From Pyronema omphalodes (Eukaryota > Ascomycota > Pezizomycetes > Pezizales > Pyronemataceae): DNA of 64,000 nucleotides. The notes below the pieces were generated by a model. It saw only the letters and a list, made by a program, of their open reading frames with translations. It was not told where the DNA came from and did not search any database. The translations under genes were made by a program, and so were the position numbers. The stretch spans positions 434,001 through 498,000 of the forward strand of contig JAJJXM010000050.1 of NCBI GenBank assembly GCA_024516155.1. The letters are read 5' to 3'. Positions 35,083 to 45,657 of the stretch are shown here, in pieces (position 1 is the stretch's first letter; the number at the start of each line of letters is the position of its first letter).

Positions 35083-35624
35083 ATGAAGCACCACGCAACC
35101 TATCGCAACATCCGCGGGACAACATCATCAACTAGAACAATGACACGACAACGAACAGCTTTTGCAATACTCCTTGTTCTTCACCCCGAATTTCGAGTTT
35201 GTTTGCTCCAGCAATTATATTTCATGTATTTATTCTCCATACATACAAAATTTCACGGTTGTTTGTTCCATGTATTCGTTGAATCTTCGAGGCGACTGTT
35301 AGAACGATGGGCAGAAAGTATTTTCAGCAACTTTAACCAAGTATTTATTTTCAGTTCATACAGTCCAATTGATGTTAAGAATATACGTGAACTCCAAAAA
35401 TGTCAGATATGTGTGAACGGTGATGATTGATTGAAATTCCAGAAGCCGTTCGAATTTGAGGCGAAAGGAACATATATAGCAAATCTGTGGATTGACCATG
35501 ACTTTCTAAGCCACTGCAAGCGCATTGATATGTAGCTTATGCCGCCGGAAAAATCTAGATTTTTCGAGCAAATACGGAAGCCGTAACGCAAATAGTGAAA
35601 ACCCGGGGACCAACGGCCCGCTAA
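35083..35624 (+). pseudogene. Decayed protein gene, copy B (better preserved)
   Basis: One frame is open from 35,083 to a TGA at about 35,428-35,430 (SPIDVKNIRELQKCQ). It continues in the same frame after that stop with KPFEFEAKGTYIANLW and IDHDFLSHCKRIDM to a TAG. A further piece (TEAVTQIVKTRGPTAR) ends at TAA 35,622-35,624. Both copies share the internal TGA, so inactivation predates the duplication unless the TGA lies in an intron. The residue pattern suggests a real former protein. The family is not recognised. Confidence 0.45.
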
Positions 35625-35986
35625 TCTGCACAGGACACTTCATTGCGTAAAAATGACGCATCTAGTCAGAACATTGTTTGTTAGACAACTTGGCTGCCTA
35701 GCGCATAAGCAAATACCGTTCAGATTGGGTAGTGTATATCGAGGAGGGGCGGGAGGGTGGCAGGGTCATGTTAGCCACGTTCAGGGCAACGGGGGACGTA
35801 AGATGACATAGCCTTTCAGTTATTCCCAATGCCGCGATAATTCCGGGGCAACTGAGCTAGTGCCAGAGACGGCGGGTAAACAGATAAGACCGTCCTTCCG
35901 TTACCCGTACTGCTTAGATGCTCGAACAAAGGCTGTACAGAACACCGAGTCCACCATGAGTTCTATCAGGCCATGGCCGTCACTAG

Positions 35987-36298
35987 CAACTGGGACCGGC
36001 AATCTTATGGAAGCTCAACGTTCTACAGAAGCAATGTGAAAGCGTGCGAGTCGAGTGGATGGTGATGTTTCTGCTGCAATATGTGAAGAGCCGGAGAAAT
36101 GCGGAGAAAGGAAGGCAATCGGGGTTGAAATCCATGGGTACATGGTTTGGTCGCGTCCAGGAACTTTCAAGCTCCGCGATCGAGGATTTGAACATCATTA
36201 TACGTTGTCATAAATTCCCTGAAGGATATAGTCCTCTGCCTCCAACGGCAATTCCTCCTCATATCGCGATTCCGAGATTATCACAACAGAGAAGAGCG

Positions 36299-36330
<32 letters not shown>

Positions 36331-36352
36331 GGCCCGAAGATTCTATAATTGA
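35987..36352 (+). CDS. Coding exon, copy B (open)
   Basis: After a possible acceptor (CACTAG) the frame is open for 122 codons to the stop at 36,352. It includes AILWKLNVLQKQCESVRVEW, GLKSMGTWFGRVQEL, a Pro-rich stretch and a Lys run made by a poly-A expansion. Copy A (9,522-9,866) keeps most of it with a nonsense change. It may be the last exon of a gene whose upstream part I cannot find. No family recognised. Confidence 0.4.
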
Positions 36353-37394
36353 GAAAACTGAACCGAATCCATCATCTACTAAAACCGGCATCCTGCAGAT
36401 AAATACTGTCTAGAATAACACTCAATATTTTGTCCTTAATCGCGAAAATGTAAAACCACTTTTGTGTAGCTACACCTTATGGATGCAAGCAAACAGGCAA
36501 ACATATCTGGTATTCTGTGGATATACTATCCGGCTAGGCAGCTAGCTGAGATGAAAAAACTTAGCAACTGAGGAAATCCTCATTGGTGGTGCTTAGGAGT
36601 ACTGATTTTGAAGATTGCCGAATGGGTGGGGTTGCATTCGGCATCTTAATTGGCATTAAGAAGGCCTAGTTCGCCATAGTTTCTGGTCTTCCCTGAGTAT
36701 AAAGTCAGTGAATCCATTGCAGACTATTCTGGACGACCAGCTCGCTTACATGGTTTTTGTCAACCCATCGACCGGTTCGCTGTTCTAATGCCACTGCCCA
36801 AGAGTAATAGATCGCTGTGCCTCGGGTGTCAGTTCTTTTGAACTAGCGCGTGGCAGAGCCGCGTAACTGCATTCTAACCTAATCGGTTATACTAGCGCGT
36901 GAGCCAGCCGCGTAAATGCATTCTAACCTTGTACCGCGCTTCACTACGTCAATGCAAATGAGATTTCGAAATTGTGACCCTTTTTGCAGCAACGGGCCCT
37001 TCAATGGTGCAGAATGAGACCATTCAATGAATGAATGACTTTCGAATGGTGTTCCACAGACATACCTCAACATTCAGGCTCGAAAAGGCCGTAATAAATT
37101 GATTACCGGCGAGAAGATGCATGGCGGTGATCGTGAACCGTGAATCAGCATATATCCGACGACAGGAACCCCGTACGAGGTTTTCCTGTGGAAAATAAGA
37201 CTGTGAAAGTTGCGGTTTCATGTCACCAGGATGGGAAGCGTGCACAGGTTAGATGAGGTGGAAATGGTCCACTCAATTACAAGCTGCATACAAGAGAAGG
37301 TGCCCCACCAAAGACGTACCATCTACATCCCGAACCCTTCCAGATCTTCCGATACAGTACATATCCCTTCGTACAAGAATCATAACAGCATACA

Positions 37395-37640
37395 ACATAA
37401 CGAACAAAAAACAAAAAACATATGACAAAAATTATACAACAAAAAACATAAAACAAACAACATAACGAGTGAAAAACATAAAGCATAAAACATAAAGCAT
37501 AAAACATAAAACAAAAAACAAAAACAAAATACACAAACAGAAAATACAAAAACAGAAAAAGGAAAAACAAAAACAGACAAAGGAAAAACAAAAACAGAAA
37601 CAGAAACAGAAACAGAAAAGAAAAACTCAAACAACACAAA
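37395..37640. repeat. A-rich low-complexity tract (CATAAA/CAGAAA types)
   Basis: Tandem short units aaaacata and cagaaa downstream of small gene copy 4, equivalent to the tract at 10,875-11,065. The Phe/Leu/Cys-rich minus-strand frames through it are artefacts. Confidence 0.8.
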
Positions 37641-37690
37641 TAACGGACGTGCAACGCGCGCAAAAAATACTGGGGGCCCGGCCTTTCCAC

Positions 37691-38130
37691 CTAGACCTTC
37701 TCACTTTTCTCTGCAGGATGCGTGAGCATCCAGCAGAAAACCCCAAGGAGATGGGCATCTTCCCTAGAGATGCCCTCATCCTGGGCATCCCCCATGCTCC
37801 CGAAACGGATTTTCGCGAGCTGAATGTCTCCATCCAGCTTCGCCATCCGTTTCCGGATCCCCTTGATATCTAGTCTATGTGTTAGTCGTGCTGTGAAGAT
37901 ATGCTGCACTACACAGGTAGAGGTGGCTTACGCTTCCTTCGCTGCACCCTGGGATCCGTGCTGAAGATCACACGGAAGCGCAACGGCGGCACTGGGGGCA
38001 TCGGGGGCACCGGGGGTGCCAGGGGCGAGAGGGGCGACGTCGGGGCGGACGACAGAGGCGGGACCGGGGAAGAATTCGTTGTGCCGGCGGCAGAGGAGCC
38101 AGGTGTGGGTTTTGGCTGAGATGAAGCCAT
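37691..38130 (-). CDS. Small two-exon coiled-coil gene, family copy 4 (intact)
   Basis: Model complement(join(37691..37869,37932..38130)), 125 residues. Exon 1 is 199 bp with ATG at 38,130, Ser/Pro-rich, with PPVPPMPPVPP and QRRKRK. The 62-bp intron has GTAAGC, CTAAC and ACTAG. Exon 2 encodes GIRKRMAKLDGDIQLAK and GISREDAHLLGVFCWML, ending HPAEKSEKV at TAG 37,691-37,693. It is the best-preserved full copy. Four copies with one intron position and length argue for a genuine gene rather than chance open frames. Function unknown. The tail diverges from copy 1, where a 9-bp GEK repeat has expanded. Confidence 0.6.
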
Positions 38131-38389
38131 CTTGGAGTATAGTCAGTCAGCCAATTGTTCCGCTCGGATGTGTGGAAATTAATGAGCAATCGCAGTGATA
38201 TTGGAGGTTGGGGACGTTACTATGACGCAAACAGTAGTGATATTGTTAGATTAGTGTTGCGGAAATGAATTTGGGGTGTAGAACGAATGAGAGACGGGTG
38301 GGAGACTAGTTATACGTGGGCGGCTCGCCCTAGTTGCTAAACCCAGCGTACGATGACTACACTGATGGATCGCGGAGTGAAGAATAGTC

Positions 38390-39000
38390 CAAACCATGTC
38401 CTCTGGAAACCCATTCAACCATCCGCACCGTGCTAATCCCACTATTGTATTATAGCAACTACAGAGAATATACTGCACTTTGGCATCAAGTTTCCCATCC
38501 TTTTCATTCTTCCTTGGGAAATACACCAACAGCCGATCAGCTGTACGAGTGCTATGTCGTGAACCGGGCTCATTTCCCCAGTTATACGCCTGTAACTGCT
38601 AAAACGAAATGTAACGACGTAGGATTAGCAATGGAAGTGACCCGAAGTTTTAATTACATTTCCCAAGTTTCATGTATTCTCGAATATGGAGGTCGCGAGA
38701 TGTCCACAACGTCATCACCCGTCGGGGTTAGTTGTTTCTATCTACCGGACAGCGGGACAGCAACACGGGAATACTTGCGATGTCGATGCAGCCAATCACA
38801 TTTGAATAGAGGTATACCATCCATATCCGCATCTCACGGGGACACTCATGACCTATTATGAGTATAAGAGGTTCACAGCGTCTAAGCGACCGCAGAAATA
38901 TGCAATTCTTCTCACGGAAACGAATCAACATATGCAGACGAGACTTTCGCAACCTAAAAGCGGATAAGATGCGCTATCTACAGCACGTGTCATAAACACG
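38390..39000. other. Region with no supported gene
   Basis: An open frame at 38,430-38,861 (143 codons) lacks any recognisable motif and has no second copy in the window. I do not call it a gene. Confidence 0.4.
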
Positions 39001-39039
39001 ATGCTATCTTGCAGCTGATCTATGGGTTTCTTCACAGGC

Positions 39040-39545
39040 TATCACTTCCTCATCAACCCGGACTCGAGACCCGAACCCCGCCAGGGGTCAGGAAAGCGCA
39101 CAAGAAACCCCCTTTCCCGTCATTCAGCTTTCTCAGTACATTAAGCTTTCTGGGATCGAAGAATGGAAAAATCAATCCTAGATGAAACGAAAACTGGTTG
39201 CGTATTACACAGGGTGTATTATATGCATGATGCTATCTTGCAGCTGACTGTTGAGTTCCGTCACAGGCCACCACTTCGGCAAAAACCCAGAATCTGAGAC
39301 TTGAACCTCGCCAGGTTCCAGAAAGATCACGCTGGCAGCATAAATAAATGGCTTCCTCACTATATGTAGTGTTAACAAGATGCCATGTTTCCCGGCATCG
39401 AAGATTGGAAAAAAGAACCCTAGATGCTTTTCTGCATCTACTTATTGAGTTCCGTCGAAGGCCATCACTTGGTCATCAACCCCGAGACTCGATCCATGCC
39501 AGTCTACAGAAAGGTTGAGCCGCACAAATAACTAACTTTTCCGTC
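39040..39545 (-). repeat. Cluster of SINE-like, tRNA-like repeats
   Basis: Three diverged copies in tandem (about 39,045-39,135, 39,245-39,345 and 39,455-39,545). On the minus strand each has a body of the type GGTTCAAGTCTC (box-B-like) following a D-arm-like stretch, and a shared CAGCTGCAAGATAGCATC-type tail. They are related to 2,935-3,125. Confidence 0.35.
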
Positions 39546-41204
39546 ATACTCAGCGTTCTTAGTACATTATGCTTCTCGGCATTGACGAACGGAAAAAACT
39601 CCCCATACGGAAGATCATAAGGAGAAGGAAACAAAGTGATGGACTCCGATTCGGTCGGATTTGACTGTGCATTGGAAGCTCTAGGTGGGAAGATTGTAGA
39701 AAGGATTGTGAAAGAGCTATTTTGGCGTTGGGACCTGGTATTTCGGCACTTTCTGTTTTTTGTGATTTGCTAATGTTTCTGGTGTCCTTGATCATTGGCA
39801 TTAGTTAACTGAGCAATGCTAATTATCGATGCAGATCTCCATCTTCCTAGCTCAAGAATTTCAAGACTTCTCAAATTCAGAGAAGCTCGAAGGCGGAAGG
39901 GTTTTATTTTCTTAGTTGAACAATCATGCAGGCCACAGCCACTATTGCGACTGGGCAGAGGTCTCAAAATTTTCACATCACAGAAGCCCAGTATCGGTGT
40001 GATTTCCAGTTTCAATGGAACTTTGCGGTTTGAAGGGCTGACCATGGTGTCCAAGTTCAGTAAGCACAAAGAGTCCACCAGCTATGTACCATCACAATTT
40101 TCAACCTCACAAACTTCATCAAGCCTCACTACTAGTATGGCGCATCCGCATGCAGAAGACTTGCTCTTATTCCGGAATACACCTGCGGCTGGCCTCAGCC
40201 CATCCCGCAATGTCAACCTGGGCATCGATTTTTGATTCCCAGTTGCCGGATTCCCATACATGGTCAGTGGAAATATCGTCCTCGGGGATGTACAACTTGG
40301 GGTATGATTTCGTGGTGGCTTTAGTGTGGATTTAACTTACGCCATCTGGTGTGATTTTCCCTGGATTGATAAGTAGATCGTGATGTTCACCTCTTGTCGG
40401 GAAAACATATGGTGACGAAGATACCTTCTCTGAAAATGTTCACTCTGATTCATAAGATTATGTTGGGATTAGGTATTTTTCTCGCTTCTTGAATATTATT
40501 CTTTTACTGATTGTTTTGAAGACTTCTGGCAAGACATTTTAACAATCCTCATCAATTCCTCTCTTCTGGAAGTCTTCTCTTCTGGAAGTGAATATTTCAT
40601 TAACGATCAACGGAAGAGAAAGCCTGAAGTGTGGAAAATAGTCTATCTTTACTTCAAAATTTATCCTAACAAAAGCCACCGCCGCGACCGCCGAGAGGGC
40701 ACACGGCACGCTGTGTTGAGTTATTTCTAACTACAGGACAGAGTGATGCAAACATGCGAGGACTCGAGCTGTCGATGCAATTTGATATGCTCCAAAGATA
40801 TACCGTCCATTTTTCCCTCCCATTGGCACACTGATAATTTCTTATTCTCACCACAGCTTCGACGCAGCCACAGAAAATCCGAACAGTCCCTGTAGCGATA
40901 GCAACTACCTTAGGCTTAGCAAGCGATGCAGCCATCGTTATCTCGTGACTTATTTTCAGTCGCAGGAAGGTAATCTTAGGGTTCGGAGTCTTGGACACAT
41001 GAAGCCACGAGAGTTGAGGATACATACAAACTCGGGGCAGTCAACTCAATGAACGCTTCGGACCTTTGAAATAAAAACAAGCACCGACACTCTTTGTTTT
41101 GAAGGATTTTGGGATAGGTCTAGGTCCCTTTAACCAGTCCATATATGCTGCCAAAGTCATGCTGAACAGTATGCGTTACATTCATGATTCTTGTTATCTG
41201 CCAG

Positions 41205-41535
41205 CTAATTATTTGATGGCTCCACAGGCCATCACTACGGCAAAAACCCTGAGTTCGAGACTTGAACCCGGCAAGTCTTTAGAAAGGCGACACTGCTCAA
41301 ACAACTAACTGTCTCGCCTTACTCAGAGTTTTTAGGACATCATGCTCCCGGACTTCGGGGGACGGTAAAAATACTCTTATAGGACTGGGAGCAGTAGATG
41401 GGGTGCGTTGTACACAGGATTCGTTATACACATGATGCTAATTGTTAGGTTCCTTCACAGGCTATCACTTCATCATCAACCCAGGGTTCCGAGCCTTGAA
41501 CCCCGCCAAACAACCAACTTTCCCATCATACTCAG
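41205..41535 (-). repeat. Two more SINE-like, tRNA-like repeats
   Basis: About 41,211-41,313 starts GGCGAGACAGTTAGTTG on the minus strand and holds the best box-B match, CGGGTTCAAGTCTC. About 41,446-41,534 is a diverged second copy. Both sit in an about 2-kb repeated module together with sequence related to 3.4-4.1 kb. Confidence 0.35.
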
Positions 41536-42599
41536 TATTGACAGTTCCTCATTCTCCCAGATATTGAGAAACAGAAACAATAATCGCACACGGAAGGGAG
41601 CAGAGTGGAGAAAACGGGGAGACGAATCCGGTCAGGATCGTATGTAACTGTGCATTGGAAAGTCAAGTTGGGGGATTTGCGGGAAGGATTGTAAGGGCGT
41701 TACTTAGGACTTGGGGCGAGATGTTTTCCCTGCTTGTTGTCTATTGTTGTTTACTGACTGGTTTGAAGTCTTTGTTAGTATTAACCAATTACGAAATTCC
41801 AATAATCGGTACAAATTTCCATGTTCTCGATGTAAAGATATTAGATTTGATGAAATTTAGAGAAATTCGAAGGTGTTTGGGTAGTATTGTATGTCTCAGA
41901 CGAACGCTCATCGAAATAATAGGAACTACCATGGCTGGGTGGAGGGCACAAAGTTCACATCACAGAGTATCACTAGTGGTGTCATATCGTCTGTCCATGA
42001 AACTTCGTGATTCGAAGCTGACTATGGTAATCAATTCCAGTCAATGTAAGCAGTTTTCCCACTGTCACAATTTTTCAACTTTAAAAGCCCATTAAGATTC
42101 AAGCTTCACCACTAGTATAGCGCATCCGCAACTAAAGGACCCGAACAGACTTCTGGCCCCGGCCCGTCCCGCGCAGTCAACCCAGGAATCAATTTTCAGT
42201 CCCCAGTCCCCAGTCCCCAGTCCCCGGATCTCCATACATGTCTAGTGTACATATCCATCGTCCTCGGTTATGTATGTACTTCTCGGCGTAAGGCTTCCGT
42301 GGTTCCTTGTGGTGCGGATCTAACTTAGGCCTGGTGGTGTAGTTTTTCCCCGGATTGCCGGGTAGATCCCGATGTTTCCGCTGTCAACGCCCTGTGGAGA
42401 GACTAGCTAAGGCACGCCGATAGACGAGGATCTCCCGAAGAGGGTTGCTTCCTAAGAGCTTGCATCGGTGATTGGTATGGGCTTCCGGTTCTCCGAGATC
42501 TTCCGGAAGACGGTGTAGAGAAGAATCGACATGGAGACAGAAAGATATCATGCATTTTCTAACCTTGAGACTCTTGTTTCTTGTAGGGTCCGTCACATT

Positions 42600-43091
42600 C
42601 AATATGGCAATTATTTGGGTGAAACCAGATTCCTAAGGCCCCGACAGATGAATGTGTTCTGCTGATATCGTTTCCGGTTGGTGGTTAACGGCGTATCCAA
42701 CTGGGTTGTCGTGGATGTCTTCGCCAAATGGTCGCAGCGTCGTGAAAAGCAAACCATAAACTGCTGCGAGACTCAGATACAACATCCCACCGACTGTTTC
42801 CAATTACTCAAAATAATCAACTTTTTATCTTCAAACAGATTTCCATATCCATTCAATTACTTTCTATTTTTCTGCAGCGCTCGGAACGGGTTCGATATAT
42901 TTTTTTCATTTGCACCATACCGATCGCGTTGCTTGCCAAACGCGATGCACATCGAACCAACCAGGGCCCCACTCTACGCGACTCTCGTGTGGTCTTTTTT
43001 CTTTGTGTATTCACGCGTGCAACTTTAACTCCACAACACCAAAAATATTCGGAGGCACAAACAAAGCACCACACAATTATTACCCTTCACG
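42600..43091. other. Transition to single-copy DNA; upstream region of the SNF2 gene
   Basis: No repeat partner in the window. Pyrimidine-rich stretches precede the ATG at 43,092, as often in fungal promoters. No clear TATA box is seen. Confidence 0.4.
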
Positions 43092-45657
43092 ATGGGGGCC
43101 AGCAATTCTGATTCCAACTCAACTTCCTCCGCTTCTTCGGTTTATGATCCGGAAACTGCAACTCCTCTCTCTCCCGCCACCGAAGTAAGCGAAGGAGACG
43201 CGAACTCTGGATCCAGTGAGTCTACGGAACCGACAATCCTCCTTCGATCCACAAAACATACAGAGGCTAACGATTTTTATTCGATTGATAGCCCCAGCTC
43301 CAGGATTCACGAAACTAAACTACCTGATCAAACAATCCTCGATCTACGTCAACCTCGTCGCGGAACGATTGAAGCAGCAAGAAGCCCAACGTCAGCAATC
43401 CCTCGAAAAGGCAGCACAGAAAGAAGCGAAAAAATCCACCACTACTGCAGCTACGAAGCCTGTCGCTACTACTACCGCCACTACTAGACGTACCGCGCGT
43501 GGGACTGCAGCAGCAGCAGCTGCTGCTGCACCTGCACCTGCGAAGAAGGGCGCGAAAAGAGGTCCCGGAAGACCCCCTAAGGCTAGAAATGGAAGCATTG
43601 TAGACTTTTTTAAGCAATCAGATCTCGATGCAGTTGCTCCAACAAAAGAGCAAGCTATAGCGGAGGCTACAGAGGAGGACTCAAAGCTGGGAGAACATAA
43701 AGGTTTGAGACCAGCGAATCAACCAGCGCTCATTACGGGTGGTATTATGAAGGATTATCAGCTACAGGGGCTTGATTGGTTGGTTTCGTTGTACGAGAAT
43801 GGTTTGAATGGTATTCTTGCAGATGAAATGGGACTGGGAAAGACTTTGCAGACGATTTCTTTTCTGGCTTTCTTGAGGGGTAAAGGTGTTTGGGGCCCGT
43901 TTTTGATTGTTGGCCCGGTGTCGGTGCTGTCGAATTGGGTCGATGAAATCGCTAGATGGGCTCCGGATATTCCGAAGGTCATGTACCACGGCACACCTGC
44001 GGAACGAGCGGAAATCAGAAGCGAAAGAATGTCCAAGATGGGACCGGAATTTCCGATTGTTTGCACCAACTACGAAATTGTCATGAACGACAAAAAGTTC
44101 TTGTCCAAATACGCCTGGAAATTTATCATCATCGATGAGGGACATAGGTTAAAGAATATGAACTGCAAGCTTATCCAAGAGCTGAAGTCGTATAACTCTG
44201 CAAACCGTCTCCTTCTCACCGGAACCCCGTTACAGAACAACCTCGCCGAGCTATGGTCCCTGTTGAACTTTCTCCTCCCCGAAATCTTCGATGATTATCA
44301 GTACTTTGAAGAATACTTTGACTTCTCCAAACTCCAAGGAAAAGACAAAGAATCCCACGCCGCCTTCCTGGAAGAAGAAAAGAAAAACAACCTCGTCGGA
44401 TCTCTCCACGCATTACTAAAACCCTTCCTCCTCCGACGAGTCAAAGCCGACGTCATCACCAACCTCCCACCAAAAAAAGAATACATCCTCTACGCCCCGT
44501 TGTCACAGACACAAAAAGATCTCTACGGCGCTTTACTAGACCACAAAGCCTCCGAATGGCTACAACAACAAGTTCTGCTCGCCCACCCCGGTTCCAAAAA
44601 GCGAAAGCTCCTAGCCTTAGGCACCAGCGGTCCCTCCAAAAAGTCGAAAACCGAAGACACCGCCAATGATAGCTCCAATAGACGTCATTCCCCTCGTAAA
44701 CGCACCCGGAAAACAATCCACTACTCAGAACACAGCGACTCTGATCTTTCCGACGACGAATTCATCCACCAACTCGAAGCGGAAGCCGAATTTTCCGACA
44801 ACGACGACAACGAATCACTCCTCGAACTCGACGACTATGAAAAAAGCGTCATGGCAGCCATGAAACAGGTTTCTACTAAGAAACTCCAGAACCTGTTGAT
44901 GCAGCTTCGTCAAGCTTGTAATTCTCCACACCTATTCTATTGGCCCTGGCAGGGAAAACCTGATGATAAACTCATCAACGATTCCGGCAAGATGATGCTT
45001 CTGGAGCGTCTTGTCCCCCCGTTGCTGAAAAGGAATCATAAAGTCCTTATCTTCTCACAATTTAAGTCCATGTTAGACATCATCCAAGAATGGGCGGAAA
45101 CATTACACGGATATGAAACATGTCGCCTAGACGGAGGAATTAGCCAAGACATTCGTCGGGAAGAAATCCGGCGTTTTAACACAGATCAAAAAGTGAAGCT
45201 ATTTCTTCTCACTACTAGAGCTGGGGGTTTGGGTATAAACCTTACCGCCTCGGATACGGTTATTATCTTTGATTCCGATTGGAATCCGCAGATGGATCTG
45301 CAGGCGCAGGATAGAGCTCATCGGTTGGGACAAATTCATCCGGTTGTGGTATATCGATTTGCAACTGCGAATACGGTTGAGCAGACGTTGCTGGAAAAGG
45401 CGGATGGGAAACGGAGGCTGGAGAAACTTATTATTCAGAAGGGAAAGTTTAGGAGCTTGGTTGAGGAAACGGAGGAGGAGGAACTTGGGAGCTTGTTGCT
45501 GAAGGAGGATTTTGAAAAGGTTAATGTGCTGGAAAAGGGTGCACAGGTCCTGAGTGATAGGGAGTTGGAGGCGCTGTTGGATAGAAGTCGTGAGGCGTTT
45601 GAGAGGAGGAGTGTCGGCGAGAAAGGAGAGGGGAAGGCGGCGGTAAGGGTCGTGTAA
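43092..45657 (+). CDS. IRC5: SNF2-family chromatin remodeller, LSH/HELLS/IRC5 type
   Basis: Model join(43092..43215,43292..45657), 829 residues. The 76-bp intron has GTGAGT, GCTAAC and TAG and restores the frame. ATP-dependent nucleosome remodelling in the nucleus. Helicase motifs seen: DEMGLGKT (about 219), DEGHRLKN (about 323), LLTGTPLQN, the C-lobe VLIFSQF, and QAQDRAHRLGQ (about 712). An acidic, basic and Ser-rich linker (about 480-565) separates the lobes. N-terminal Lys/Ala-rich segment with a PGRPPK AT-hook-like motif. No bromodomain, chromodomain or HAND-SANT-SLIDE region, and the sequence around motif I and the YENGLNGI stretch fits LSH/IRC5. Family members (yeast Irc5, plant DDM1, animal HELLS) act in cohesin loading, recombination and DNA methylation of repeats. 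Housekeeping codon use, no damage. Confidence 0.93.

Larger units (their letters stand above)
31777..42600. repeat. Large satellite-like unit, copy 3
   Basis: 31,793-31,803 repeats the telomere-like GGGTTAGGGTT. 31,801-38,340 follows 5,338-11,770 block for block. After about 38,390 the sequence is only distantly related to units 1 and 2: modules like 2.9-4.1 kb recur near 39.0-40.4 and 41.2-42.4 kb with a spacing of about 2 kb. It fades before the single-copy region at about 42,640. Confidence 0.7.

Noticed and set aside
39816..40235. 139-codon plus-strand frame as a gene
   Set aside because: It lies in a repeated module (related to 3.4-3.8 and 41.8-42.2 kb) whose other copies do not keep the frame.
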